A stretch of 64,000 bases of DNA, from positions 2,312,661-2,376,660 of the forward strand of contig NZ_CP016474.1 in the NCBI RefSeq assembly GCF_001693255.1, given 5' to 3'. The notes below the pieces were generated by a model that was not told the origin of the DNA, searched no databases, and saw only the letters and a program-made list of their open reading frames with translations. Both the position numbers and the translations under genes were made by a program. Origin of the DNA: Picosynechococcus sp. PCC 7003. GTDB lineage: Bacteria > Cyanobacteriota > Cyanobacteriia > Cyanobacteriales > MRBY01. Numbering within the stretch: position 1 is the stretch's first letter; each line of letters begins with the position of its first letter. Positions 9,460 through 18,211 of this stretch are shown in pieces.

Positions 9460-9483
9460 GGGGAGTAATTCCCCATTTTTTTT
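9460..9483 (+). terminator. Probable terminator after the ferredoxin gene
   Basis: GGGGA (9460-9464) and TCCCC (9470-9474) enclose a five-base loop and are followed by A and eight T. The stem is short, so confidence is moderate. Confidence 0.5.
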
Positions 9484-9496
9484 AGCTGAGATCCAT

Positions 9497-10033
9497 ATGG
9501 TTACTGTGAAACCGCTGCCTCACAAACGTTTCAAATATGTATTGTCCCGTTGGCGTCGTTGGATCCGGTATTGGTACCTCAAGGTATTGCGTCAAGAAGG
9601 CACACCAGAGGCGATCGCCAGGGGCTGGGCTTGTGGCGCATTTGCAGGAAGTTTTCCGCTTTTCGGTCTCCAGACGATCATCGGTCTACTCTTGGCCACG
9701 GTCTTCAATGGCAATAAATTGACGGCAGCGGCGGGCACCTGGGTGAGTAACCCTCTGACCTATGTGCCCATTTTTTACTTCAACTTTCAGGTGGGAGAAG
9801 TGCTGCTCCAACAGCCGATCACCTTCGATGAAGCTCAGTTAGAATCCTGGTCAGACTTGAGCCTGGCGGGAATGAATTTTATCAGTACCTTATTTATCGG
9901 CTCTTCGGTGGTTGGTGTGGGGTTGGCAGTGGCGGCTTATTTTCTTTCTCTCTGGCTGATGTACCGTTGGCGATCGCTGCGGGCCGCCCGACAGTTCCAG
10001 CGGCGTAAACCACCCCATGACCATCACCTGTAG
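9497..10033 (+). CDS. DUF2062 membrane protein
   Basis: A 178-residue protein with the DUF2062 pattern. A basic N-terminus (KRFKYVLSRWRRWIRYWYLKV) is followed by GTPEAIARGWACGAFAGSFP, then TWVSNPLTYVPIFY near residues 82-95 and two or three hydrophobic segments. The last of these, near 140-165, precedes a basic tail. The family is widespread in bacteria and sits in the inner membrane; its biochemical role is not established. The ATG at 9497 is the only reasonable start. Confidence 0.82.
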   Translation: MVTVKPLPHKRFKYVLSRWRRWIRYWYLKVLRQEGTPEAIARGWACGAFAGSFPLFGLQTIIGLLLATVFNGNKLTAAAGTWVSNPLTYVPIFYFNFQVGEVLLQQPITFDEAQLESWSDLSLAGMNFISTLFIGSSVVGVGLAVAAYFLSLWLMYRWRSLRAARQFQRRKPPHDHHL

Positions 10034-10129
10034 AAATTACGAATCACTCAATCAACACCTAAGGATTTTTTCTGGAGCCTCGTCTCCCAACAAGTAATCC
10101 TTCAAGCCAACTTCTTTTCTTCCCAAGCC

Positions 10130-11275
10130 ATGGCATTCCTGAACTTTGCAAAACCCGGTTATCCCCTCGTCCTTGCAGCCTTTAAGGACAACCCTGAACA
10201 GGGGCACCGCCAACTGATTAATACTCTCCATTGGTTGGAGCGATCGCCGGATTTACTCTGGAGTCGCCTGGCAAAGGAGCAGATGGTGGCGGAATTTTGC
10301 GTTGAAGATCCACGTTTACAGCAAACTCTCTGGGGCCTTGATTTTCCGAATCCGGTGGGACTGTCTGCGGGTTGTGATAAGGATGCGATGGCGGCAGGGA
10401 TGTGGTCGCGCTTTGGGTTCGGTTTTGCGGAGATGGGAGCCGTGACCCTCCATGCCCAACCGGGGAATCCCTTGCCCAGGCTATTTCGGTTACCAGCAGA
10501 TCAGGCGGCATTGAATCGTTTGGGAGCCAACAACCTTGGCGCAGCGGTAATGGCAAAAACCCTGGGAGAAAGTTGGCAAATTGAACCCCGGACGATTCCC
10601 ATCGGCATCAACCTCTGTAAGTCAAAAGTGACGCCCCTTGAGACCGCTGCCCAGGATTATCTGGGGAGTTTTGAGGCGTTGCAGGCGGTGGCCGATTACT
10701 TTGTGGTGAATGTGAGTTCTCCCAACACACCAGGCTTGCGATCGCTCCAGGCTGGGGAACAAATCCAGCCGATCCTCGAAGCGCTTCAGCAAGCAAATCA
10801 CAAACAACAGCCGATTTTTATCAAAATTTCCCCGGATCTCGACTGGGAGGCGATCGCCAACATTGTCAAAATTGCCCAGGACTATCAACTCGCCGGCATT
10901 ATTGCCACCAACACCACCACCAGACGGGACGGCCTGAAGACCCAAATCCTTGAAAAAACAGGCAACCCCGTCACCGAAGAAGCAGGGGGAATTAGTGGCG
11001 CGCCGGTGCGTCAACGTTCTACTGAAGTGATTCGCTTCATCTACGAACAAACCCAAGGCAGCTTACCGATTATTGGCGTCGGGGGGATTTTTACCGCTGA
11101 CCATGCTTGGGAAAAAATTACGGCTGGCGCGAGCTTATTGCAGCTTTACACCGGCTGGATCTACAAAGGCCCCTGGATTATCCCCAATATCCTGCGGGGT
11201 CTGTTGGAAAAATTAGAAACCCACAATCTCAATCACATTTCCGAGGCGATCGGGATGGCCAATCCGCACAACTAG
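10130..11275 (+). CDS. pyrD: Dihydroorotate dehydrogenase (quinone), class 2
   Basis: A 381-residue FMN enzyme that oxidises dihydroorotate to orotate in pyrimidine synthesis and passes electrons to membrane quinone. The N-terminal extension of class 2 enzymes (about residues 1-65) is present. FMN/substrate motifs are [12 protein letters not shown] (74-85), [18 protein letters not shown] (103-120), NRLGANN (129-135) and [10 protein letters not shown] from 194, whose serine is the class 2 catalytic base. The C-terminal phosphate-binding [20 protein letters not shown] is intact. No clear Shine-Dalgarno site precedes the ATG. Confidence 0.94.
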   Translation: MAFLNFAKPGYPLVLAAFKDNPEQGHRQLINTLHWLERSPDLLWSRLAKEQMVAEFCVEDPRLQQTLWGLDFPNPVGLSAGCDKDAMAAGMWSRFGFGFAEMGAVTLHAQPGNPLPRLFRLPADQAALNRLGANNLGAAVMAKTLGESWQIEPRTIPIGINLCKSKVTPLETAAQDYLGSFEALQAVADYFVVNVSSPNTPGLRSLQAGEQIQPILEALQQANHKQQPIFIKISPDLDWEAIANIVKIAQDYQLAGIIATNTTTRRDGLKTQILEKTGNPVTEEAGGISGAPVRQRSTEVIRFIYEQTQGSLPIIGVGGIFTADHAWEKITAGASLLQLYTGWIYKGPWIIPNILRGLLEKLETHNLNHISEAIGMANPHN

Positions 11276-11338
11276 CAAATTACTGTTGACTGCCATCTGT
11301 CTGTGGCAAGATAGGAGTGATTTTTTCGGGCATGATTT

Positions 11339-12601
11339 ATGTTTCGTCGCTCCCAACGTCGTCATCCGTTCAGGACTTATTTTGCGGAACCTTTGGTGAA
11401 TGCTTTGGCCCCCTGGTGGGGAATCGACTGGTGGCTCATGACCGTCACCGTTGGCCTCACGGTATTGGCCGGTTTGGCGATCCGCAGTACTCAACTCAAC
11501 ATTGGTTCGACGGACTGGTGGCAACATTGGGTCACGGGTGGTGTGGGTCTAGGGGTTTGTTTGGCGATCGCCCGTTCCCGCTACCAAACGATGATTGTTG
11601 GCCATTGGTTAGTGTATGGTCTGAGTATTCTTTCTTTGATCGCTGTGTTGTTCATTGGTGTGAGTGCCAACGGTGCCCAGAGTTGGATCAATGTTGCGGG
11701 CTTTCACGTGCAACCCTCGGAGTTTGCCAAGGTGAGCCTGATTCTTTCTTTGGCGGCGACTCTCCATCAAGATACGGCCGAACGCCTGCCCATGTTACTG
11801 AAGGTGTTTGTGATCGCGGCGATTCCTGGCAGTCTGATTTTGCTCCAGGATCTCGGTACCTCCCTGGTTTTCGGGGCGATCACCCTGGGGATGCTCTACT
11901 GGGCCAATGCCAATTTTGGCTGGATTTTACTCATCATCTCGCCCATTGTGTCGGCGATTTTGTTTGGGGTTGCTTTTCCGATTTGGCTAATTTGGTTTGG
12001 CTTAATGGGGCTGACGGCTTGGTTAACTCTCCCTTGGCGCTGGATCGGCACTGTTGGGGCGATGGCGAGTAATGCGATCGCCGGGGTGGGGGCGGGTATT
12101 CTCTGGAATATGCTCCAACCCTACCAAAAAGACCGTCTCACCCTTTTTCTTCACCCGGAACAAGATGCCCTCGGCGGAGGTTATCATCTAATCCAATCCC
12201 GCATTGCTATCGGCTCTGGTCAACTGTGGGGCACGGGTCTTTACCATGGTTCCCAAACCCAGCTCAACTACGTCCCGGAACAACACACAGACTTTATCTT
12301 TTCAGTGATCGGCGAAGAACTCGGCTTTATCGGGGCGATCGCCGTGATGTTTTTATTCTGGCTGCTGTGTCTCCGCTTGATCCGCATCGCCTGTAAAACC
12401 GAAGACAATTTCGGCTCATTAATTGCCGTCGGGGTGTTGTCGATGGTTTTGTTCCAAGTTTTGATTAACGTCGGCATGACCATTGGTATTGCGCCGATCA
12501 CGGGGATTCCACTTCCCTGGCTGAGCTATGGCCGCTCCTCTCTCCTGACCAACTTCATTGCTATCGGCCTGGTACAATCCGTCGCCAACCGCACCCCCTA
12601 G
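11339..12601 (+). CDS. rodA: SEDS peptidoglycan polymerase RodA
   Basis: A 420-residue membrane protein of the RodA/FtsW/SpoVE (SEDS) family, the glycosyltransferase that polymerises lipid II during cell elongation. About ten membrane helices are visible. Diagnostic stretches are GAQSWINVAGFHVQPSEFAK near residues 111-130, the loop after PYQKDRLTLFLHPEQDALGGGYH near 262-284, and QHTDFIFSVIGEELGFIG near 316-333. FtsW proteins share these, but the wording GAQSWI plus the QPSEFAK form fits RodA. Its last four bases overlap the convergent gene. Confidence 0.88.
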   Translation: MFRRSQRRHPFRTYFAEPLVNALAPWWGIDWWLMTVTVGLTVLAGLAIRSTQLNIGSTDWWQHWVTGGVGLGVCLAIARSRYQTMIVGHWLVYGLSILSLIAVLFIGVSANGAQSWINVAGFHVQPSEFAKVSLILSLAATLHQDTAERLPMLLKVFVIAAIPGSLILLQDLGTSLVFGAITLGMLYWANANFGWILLIISPIVSAILFGVAFPIWLIWFGLMGLTAWLTLPWRWIGTVGAMASNAIAGVGAGILWNMLQPYQKDRLTLFLHPEQDALGGGYHLIQSRIAIGSGQLWGTGLYHGSQTQLNYVPEQHTDFIFSVIGEELGFIGAIAVMFLFWLLCLRLIRIACKTEDNFGSLIAVGVLSMVLFQVLINVGMTIGIAPITGIPLPWLSYGRSSLLTNFIAIGLVQSVANRTP

Positions 12602-13827
12602 AGATCCGCAAAGGCATCCAGTACCGCTTCGAGGGCGATCGCCGCGTGGGTGTAGTGGGTGCCCCCCTGGCAAAAGACGATATAGGGCTCTCGCAACGGC
12701 CCATCCGCCGACAATTCTGAGGTACTGCCATCAATAAATGTCCCTCCGGCCATGACCAAATCACTGGCATAACCGGGCATGGGGGCCGGCACCGGGTCGA
12801 GGTAAGAGCCGATGGGAGAATACTTTTGCCAAGCCCGACAAAAGGCTAGCAATTTCTCCGGCGAACCCAACCGAATCGCTTGAATCACATCCTGTCGTTT
12901 TTCCAAGGGTTGCGGCTGCACTTCATAGCCGAGATCAGCAAATACTGTAGCGACCAAATGGGTACATTTCACTGCTTCGGCCACCATCTGGGGTGCGAGA
13001 AAGAGTCCCTGGTACAAAAGCCGATTTTGATCATAGGTCGCTCCCCCATGGCTACCAATGCCCGGTGCCGTAAGCCGACAGGCCGCTTTTTCGACAAGGT
13101 CCGCTTTGCCAGCTAGATAACCCCCACCGGTGACAATGGTGCCCCCCGGATTTTTGATGAGCGATCCCGCCATGAGATCCGCACCCACCGCCGTCGGTTC
13201 CTGGGTTTCGATAAACTCCCCGTAGCAGTTGTCCACAAAACAGACAGTGTTAGGATTTTGAGCTTTCACAATTTCAACAATCCGTTGAATTTCTGCCGTA
13301 GACAGACTTTTGCGCCAGGAATAGCCACAGGAACGTTGGATCAACACCAGCCGCGTTTTCGGCTTCACTGCCGTGTTGAGAGCCTCCCAATCGATTTCTC
13401 CCGTGGGGGTGAGTTCTAACTGCCGATAACCAATGCCAAATTCCGCCAAGGAACCTTGACCTTCTTCCCGCAAACCAATTACTTCCTCAAGGGTGTCATA
13501 GGGGGTACCCGCCACGGCGAGCATTTCATCCCCTGGCCGCAATACACCGTACAAGGCAGTGGCGATCGCATGGGTTCCCGAAACTAACTGCACCCGCACC
13601 AGAGCCGCTTCTGCCCCCATCACCTCGGCGTAAACCTGATCGAGGGTATCCCGCCCCAGATCCCCGTGACCATAACCACTCACACTGCTGAAATGGTGGA
13701 CGCCCACCCGATATTTTTGAAAGGCCCCCAAGACTTTACGGAGATTGGTTTGGGTTTGTTGGTCAATGGCTTGGAAGGTAGGGGTCAAGGAGGCGATCGC
13801 CCGACGAACAATCTCAGCAGAATTCAT
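12598..13827 (-). CDS. Methionine gamma-lyase-type PLP enzyme (aluminium resistance family)
   Basis: A 409-residue fold-type I PLP enzyme of the cystathionine lyase relative known as the aluminium-resistance or methionine gamma-lyase family. It has FSSVSGYGHGDLGRDTLDQVYAEV near residues 45-68, SGTHAIATALYG near 84-95, CFVDNCYGEF near 189-198, and the lysine loop SLIKNPGGTIVTGGGYLAG near 216-234. Characterised members act on C-S bonds of sulphur amino acids, but the substrate here is not known. The reading frame opens further upstream, but MNSAEIVRRA at 13827 is the natural start. It is convergent with rodA. Confidence 0.85.
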   Translation of the reverse strand: MNSAEIVRRAIASLTPTFQAIDQQTQTNLRKVLGAFQKYRVGVHHFSSVSGYGHGDLGRDTLDQVYAEVMGAEAALVRVQLVSGTHAIATALYGVLRPGDEMLAVAGTPYDTLEEVIGLREEGQGSLAEFGIGYRQLELTPTGEIDWEALNTAVKPKTRLVLIQRSCGYSWRKSLSTAEIQRIVEIVKAQNPNTVCFVDNCYGEFIETQEPTAVGADLMAGSLIKNPGGTIVTGGGYLAGKADLVEKAACRLTAPGIGSHGGATYDQNRLLYQGLFLAPQMVAEAVKCTHLVATVFADLGYEVQPQPLEKRQDVIQAIRLGSPEKLLAFCRAWQKYSPIGSYLDPVPAPMPGYASDLVMAGGTFIDGSTSELSADGPLREPYIVFCQGGTHYTHAAIALEAVLDAFADL

Positions 13828-14079
13828 AGTAAAACGAACAAACAAAAAAGTAAGAGCGAGCCAATCATACCAAGCCCCCAAACTTCTAACCTAGGGAATG
13901 GACGCTCCGATCATTCCGCGCTAAAATTCAGCAAATCTTGATTAAATTCGTAAATAAATGTTAAATTTAAATCTGATTTAACGAAGAAAATACCCGGTTA
14001 CATCTACAAGTAAAGTTTAGAAAACACCCAAGCGCCATTTCAGCCCAAAGTTCCGAATTTTCAAGATTTTTGTGCTTCG

Positions 14080-14121
14080 CTTTGAAAGACTTCTCCCAAG
14101 ATAAGCACCGTCTTTCGAAAG
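14080..14121 (+). promoter_or_regulatory. Stem-loop in the desC leader
   Basis: CTTTGAAAGAC (14080-14090) pairs with GTCTTTCGAAAG (14110-14121), giving 11 pairs with one bulged G and a 19-base loop. It lies 115 bases before the desC start inside a 409-base gene-free region (13828-14236) whose left part is AT-rich. There is no T-run, so it is not a terminator for anything on the plus strand. It may shape the desC mRNA leader. Confidence 0.5.
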
Positions 14122-14236
14122 TGTTCTTAGCTTCCCTTTGCTGAACCGTGCTTGTGTTTATCATGTAGGACAGTGGAAAAAATACGGAGTCTCCGCATAC
14201 CATGTCCCACAGTACAATTTCCAGAAAGGATATTTC

Positions 14237-15070
14237 ATGACTGTTGCCACTTCCCAAAAACTCCCCCTAGATTGGACAACGATTATTTACTTTAGCTTGA
14301 TCCATCTAGTCGCCCTCCTTGCCTTTTTACCCGGTAACTTTAGTTGGCAAGCCGTGGGCGTCTTTTTATTGTTCCACTGGATTACCGGTGGCATTGGAAT
14401 TACCCTAGGATTCCATCGCCTCGTGTCCCACCGTAGCTTTGAAGTACCAAAGTGGCTTGAGTATTTCTTGATTTTCTGTGGCACCCTTGCTTGTCAGGGG
14501 GGGCCGATTGATTGGATTGGACTGCACCGCATTCACCACAAACACTCTGACCATACCCCTGATCCCCATGACTCCAACAAAGGCTTCTGGTGGAGTCACA
14601 TCGGTTGGATGCTGTTTGAGATTCCCGCCCGTAGTGACATTGATCGCTACATCAAAGATATCAAAGACGATCCTTTCTACAATTTTTGCCAAAAATATAT
14701 GGTTTTAATCCAGGTGGCCCTGGGTTTGGCCCTCTACGCCTGGGGAGATGCCTGGGTGGGCAACGGCTGGTCTTTCGTGATTTGGGGAATTTTTCTCCGT
14801 CTCGCTGTAGTTTTCCACTGCACTTGGTTTGTGAATAGCGCCACCCATAAATTTGGTTATAAGAGCCATGAATCCAACGACCACTCGAAAAACTGCTGGT
14901 GGGTTGCCCTCGTAACCTACGGAGAAGGCTGGCACAATAATCACCATGCTTATCAATATTCCGCGCGCCATGGTCTTAACTGGTGGGAAATTGATATGAC
15001 TTGGATGACGATTCGTTTTCTGCAAGCCCTGGGTTTGGCTAAAAATATCCGCCTCGCTCCGGCAAAGTAA
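14237..15070 (+). CDS. desC: Delta-9 acyl-lipid desaturase
   Basis: A 277-residue membrane di-iron desaturase that puts the first double bond (delta-9) into stearoyl chains of membrane lipids, using ferredoxin. Its three histidine boxes are HRLVSH (60-65), HRIHH (97-101) and HNNHH (233-237), with hydrophobic pairs of helices between them. The open frame reaches back to 14138, but MTVATSQ at 14237 has an AGAAAGGA ribosome site and the usual length. Desaturase genes are commonly cold-induced in cyanobacteria. A stem-loop lies in the leader and a terminator follows. Confidence 0.93.
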   Translation: MTVATSQKLPLDWTTIIYFSLIHLVALLAFLPGNFSWQAVGVFLLFHWITGGIGITLGFHRLVSHRSFEVPKWLEYFLIFCGTLACQGGPIDWIGLHRIHHKHSDHTPDPHDSNKGFWWSHIGWMLFEIPARSDIDRYIKDIKDDPFYNFCQKYMVLIQVALGLALYAWGDAWVGNGWSFVIWGIFLRLAVVFHCTWFVNSATHKFGYKSHESNDHSKNCWWVALVTYGEGWHNNHHAYQYSARHGLNWWEIDMTWMTIRFLQALGLAKNIRLAPAK

Positions 15071-15111
15071 CAAAAAAAATAGCTCACATCCTGGAAAGTT
15101 AAGTAGTCGTG

Positions 15112-15146
15112 GATGTCCTTATGAAATGAGGGCATCTTTTTATTTT
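15112..15146 (+). terminator. Terminator of desC
   Basis: GATGTCCTT (15112-15120) pairs with GAGGGCATC (15128-15136), with two G-U pairs and a seven-base loop, followed by TTTTTATTTTT. Confidence 0.8.
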
Positions 15147-15416
15147 TGGTGAGACCCTCCGGCGATACATGACTCATTGCCTGCTGGATATTGAAGAATA
15201 CATTCCTCGCCAAGGCATCACCTTAGCGCGGTGAATAACGGTGTTATTTAGAGACAAGATCAAGGCAATTTCAAGGGTCTCAGGGGAGTGAGGACAGCAA
15301 AAACATTTGGCAAAACCAGTATTTATCCCCTAGAATAGGGTATTAAGAAAGGTAAACTTTTCTCACATTTGTCTAGATTCACTATCATTTTTTGCACAGA
15401 ACCTAGACGAAAGTAA

Positions 15417-15438
15417 GGTGTTTCATCAAAAAAACACC
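15417..15438 (+). promoter_or_regulatory. Stem-loop in the psbD leader
   Basis: GGTGTTT (15417-15423) and AAACACC (15432-15438) form a perfect seven-pair stem with an eight-base loop, 51 bases before the psbD start. The rest of the 15147-15489 gap holds the psbD promoter region, including the near-palindrome CCCTAgaaTAGGG around 15329-15341. I could not fix a -10 box. Confidence 0.5.
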
Positions 15439-15489
15439 CGAAATTATATGTAATTTTTTGTTGCTTACTATTTTGGAGACTTCGTCCTT

Positions 15490-16548
15490 ATGACTATTGC
15501 AGTCGGACGCGCGCCCCAGGAACGAGGCTGGTTTGATGTCCTCGATGACTGGTTAAAGCGAGATCGATTTGTCTTCGTCGGTTGGTCCGGTATCCTCCTG
15601 TTCCCCTGCGCCTTTATGGCTCTCGGTGGCTGGTTGACTGGTACCACCTTCGTTACTTCTTGGTACACCCACGGATTAGCATCCTCTTATCTCGAAGGGT
15701 GTAACTTCCTGACTGTTGCTGTATCCAGCCCCGCTGACAGCCTCGGTCACTCCCTCCTTTTCCTCTGGGGCCCCGAAGCCAACTGGAACTTTGCCCGTTG
15801 GTGCCAACTCGGTGGACTCTGGAGCTTTGTTGCCCTCCACGGTGCTTTCGGTCTGATCGGCTTCATGCTGCGTCAGTTTGAAATTGCCCGTCTGGTGGGG
15901 ATTCGTCCCTACAATGCGATCGCCTTCTCTGGCCCCATCGCGGTATTCGTCAGTGTATTCCTGATGTACCCCTTGGGTCAGTCTAGCTGGTTCTTTGCGC
16001 CGAGCTTTGGTGTCGCTGGTATCTTCCGTTTCATTCTGTTCCTACAAGGTTTCCACAACTGGACCCTGAACCCCTTCCACATGATGGGTGTTGCCGGGAT
16101 TCTCGGTGGTGCCCTGCTCTGTGCGATCCACGGTGCAACGGTAGAGAACACCCTGTTTGAAGACAGTGACCAAGCAAATACCTTCCGGGCATTTGAGCCG
16201 ACCCAGGCAGAAGAAACCTATTCCATGGTGACCGCAAACCGTTTCTGGTCGCAGATTTTCGGGATTGCGTTTTCCAATAAGCGTTGGTTGCACTTCTTCA
16301 TGCTGTTTGTACCTGTAACCGGGCTGTGGATGAGTTCTGTGGGTATTGTGGGTTTGGCACTAAACCTACGAGCCTATGACTTCGTATCCCAGGAGATCCG
16401 CGCAGCGGAAGACCCTGAATTTGAAACGTTCTACACGAAGAACATCCTATTGAATGAAGGGATGCGGGCCTGGATGGCACCGCAAGACCAAATTCACGAA
16501 CAATTTGTATTCCCTGAAGAAGTTCTACCCCGTGGTAACGCGCTCTAA
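15490..16548 (+). CDS. psbD: Photosystem II reaction-centre protein D2
   Basis: A 352-residue D2 protein, which with D1 binds the P680 chlorophylls, pheophytin, plastoquinone QA and the non-haem iron in the thylakoid membrane. It is complete from [16 protein letters not shown] to the C-terminus PRGNAL. It has five membrane helices, the QA/iron histidine region [14 protein letters not shown] near residues 197-210, and the iron-ligand stretch [11 protein letters not shown] near 260. psbC does not follow, and a terminator does. This is therefore the monocistronic second copy (psbD2, usually light-induced), not the psbDC operon copy. Confidence 0.97.
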   Translation: MTIAVGRAPQERGWFDVLDDWLKRDRFVFVGWSGILLFPCAFMALGGWLTGTTFVTSWYTHGLASSYLEGCNFLTVAVSSPADSLGHSLLFLWGPEANWNFARWCQLGGLWSFVALHGAFGLIGFMLRQFEIARLVGIRPYNAIAFSGPIAVFVSVFLMYPLGQSSWFFAPSFGVAGIFRFILFLQGFHNWTLNPFHMMGVAGILGGALLCAIHGATVENTLFEDSDQANTFRAFEPTQAEETYSMVTANRFWSQIFGIAFSNKRWLHFFMLFVPVTGLWMSSVGIVGLALNLRAYDFVSQEIRAAEDPEFETFYTKNILLNEGMRAWMAPQDQIHEQFVFPEEVLPRGNAL

Positions 16549-16583
16549 GAACACTTTTCAAAGATTCAATTGTTTAGCCATTA

Positions 16584-16606
16584 CCCTCCAAGTTGGAGGG
16601 TTTTTT
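16584..16606 (+). terminator. Terminator of psbD
   Basis: CCCTCCAA (16584-16591) and TTGGAGGG (starting 16593) form a tight stem-loop followed by six T. It confirms that psbD is transcribed alone. Confidence 0.9.
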
Positions 16607-16629
16607 CTTGGAATTTTTACTTGGTAATT

Positions 16630-18084
16630 TTAAAGGGCGGGCTGCCATTTGCCATGGAAGCTGGGGGGAATCATTTCAGGAAATTCCAGAATACAAAGGG
16701 GATCTGCCTCTAGGCGATCGCCGTCATAGATTCTGAGTTCACTCCGGTTAGCCGAGGCATTAAAGACAACGGTTAACAGCCAAACTTGATCGGGGTTCTG
16801 GGGATTTTGAACAGGAATTGGCTCGGAGGGGTAATGGTCTGCCCCCATGTCTGCCATGGCGAAAGTTTCTGTGCCGTGGTCAAAGGCGGCGATCGCATTG
16901 ATAATCTCGTGGCCGATGTCCGTTTCCTGGCAGTGGACGCCCATAAAGGTTTTGGGCCAAGGCTGCCCAGTTTGCAATTCAAGGGTAATGGGGAATTCAC
17001 AGGAGCGATCGCAAATTTCGTAGGCTTCGATGACTTTGGCTGTTTTAGGTTCTAAGCGATAACGCCAGAGGGTACCCTTCGTATAGGTTTGGATTTTTCC
17101 CTGGGGAATTTCCACAAACTGTTGATTGCTGGCAAAATCGGAAAAACGCACCATCTCCAGGACAATTTCCCCGTGGTCGTTCACGTAACCATTGGTAAAG
17201 TGCCACTGGAACCAAGGATCGTGGCGGGAAATGCTGATCGGCTTCAGGGTATGGCGGTCGATGATCACAATTATCGTGCCCAATTCTGGCTGCCATTGGA
17301 GGGCGTCACTGACGGTTTTGAGGCCCAATAACGTCGGCACCAGTTGCAAGCGCACAGGCGGAATACAAAAGACGAGATAGTCCCCGGCCAAGACAAAATC
17401 ATGCACCATTGGCAACCCCTTTAAGCCTGGGACAGAAAAATGGGTCTGCTGCAAAATTTCACCCTGGGGGTGACAACAGTAAAGCTGAAATGTCGCCTTA
17501 GGGCCGAAGGTCACGCCAAAATTATAAATTTCTCCTGTTGCTGGATGAATTTTGTGGTGAGCCGAAAAAGTATCGCTGGGGTGAGCAAAGCCAAGGTCGA
17601 TCTCTCCCAACGTTTCGAGGGTCTGGGCATTGAGACCGTAAGGTTTTCCCCCTTCCCACAGGGCTAAAAGGCGATCGCCTAGGGGCAATACAGAAGTATT
17701 CGCCGAATTTTTCGCCGGTTTCCCCCACCGCTGCCAAATTTGTCCCGGAGCGAGGGTGCCATAGTTGGGATAGAGTAAGGTTTCTGCTGCCGCTTCCTGC
17801 TGAAAGTAGGGGGTTTCTACATAGCGATATTGGGCTTGCACGCCTGTTTCTGTAAAGTACACCCCCAAAATGCCGCCATCGCCGTCAAACCAATGGCCCA
17901 TGGCTTGTCCTCCCCGTGTCAAACGTCCAGGGCCATTGCGGAACAAGCTCCCCCGTAATCCTGCTGGAATTGCCCCCTCTAGAACGGGCAGAGGCGTTAA
18001 ATCAAACGGTTGGGCGGGGTTCGAAAAAAGTCGTGACCAAGCCGGCTGGGTCGATAGTTGTGGAGAATTTGGCGCAGCAACCAT
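16630..18084 (-). CDS. Carotenoid cleavage oxygenase (apocarotenoid 15,15'-oxygenase type)
   Basis: A 484-residue seven-bladed propeller iron enzyme of the RPE65/CCD family, which cleaves a carotenoid or apocarotenal double bond with O2. The four iron histidines can be seen in order: AHHKIHP, MVHDFVL, WHFTNGY and, near the end, SFHGKW. The start of the fold, LPVLEGAIPAGLRGSLFRNGPG, is also typical. Its length matches the cyanobacterial retinal-forming oxygenase (Synechocystis Diox1/ACO). The frame extends six codons upstream to a TTG, but MVAAPNS at 18084 follows a GAGGG site. Confidence 0.88.
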   Translation of the reverse strand: MVAAPNSPQLSTQPAWSRLFSNPAQPFDLTPLPVLEGAIPAGLRGSLFRNGPGRLTRGGQAMGHWFDGDGGILGVYFTETGVQAQYRYVETPYFQQEAAAETLLYPNYGTLAPGQIWQRWGKPAKNSANTSVLPLGDRLLALWEGGKPYGLNAQTLETLGEIDLGFAHPSDTFSAHHKIHPATGEIYNFGVTFGPKATFQLYCCHPQGEILQQTHFSVPGLKGLPMVHDFVLAGDYLVFCIPPVRLQLVPTLLGLKTVSDALQWQPELGTIIVIIDRHTLKPISISRHDPWFQWHFTNGYVNDHGEIVLEMVRFSDFASNQQFVEIPQGKIQTYTKGTLWRYRLEPKTAKVIEAYEICDRSCEFPITLELQTGQPWPKTFMGVHCQETDIGHEIINAIAAFDHGTETFAMADMGADHYPSEPIPVQNPQNPDQVWLLTVVFNASANRSELRIYDGDRLEADPLCILEFPEMIPPSFHGKWQPAL

Positions 18085-18211
18085 AGTCAGTTTTACCCTC
18101 AAGCAATGTTAACTATTGTAAATTGCCTTCTCCCCTTTCTTGGGGTTGCATCCTGGGGTTTGTGCATAAAATGAGAGGGATTTTAATCTTTTTTTGAAAA
18201 ATTTCTGAACC

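Noticed and set aside
15160-15233. 21-codon frame MTHCLLDIEEYIPRQG upstream of psbD
   Set aside because: Too short, with no ribosome site or other support.
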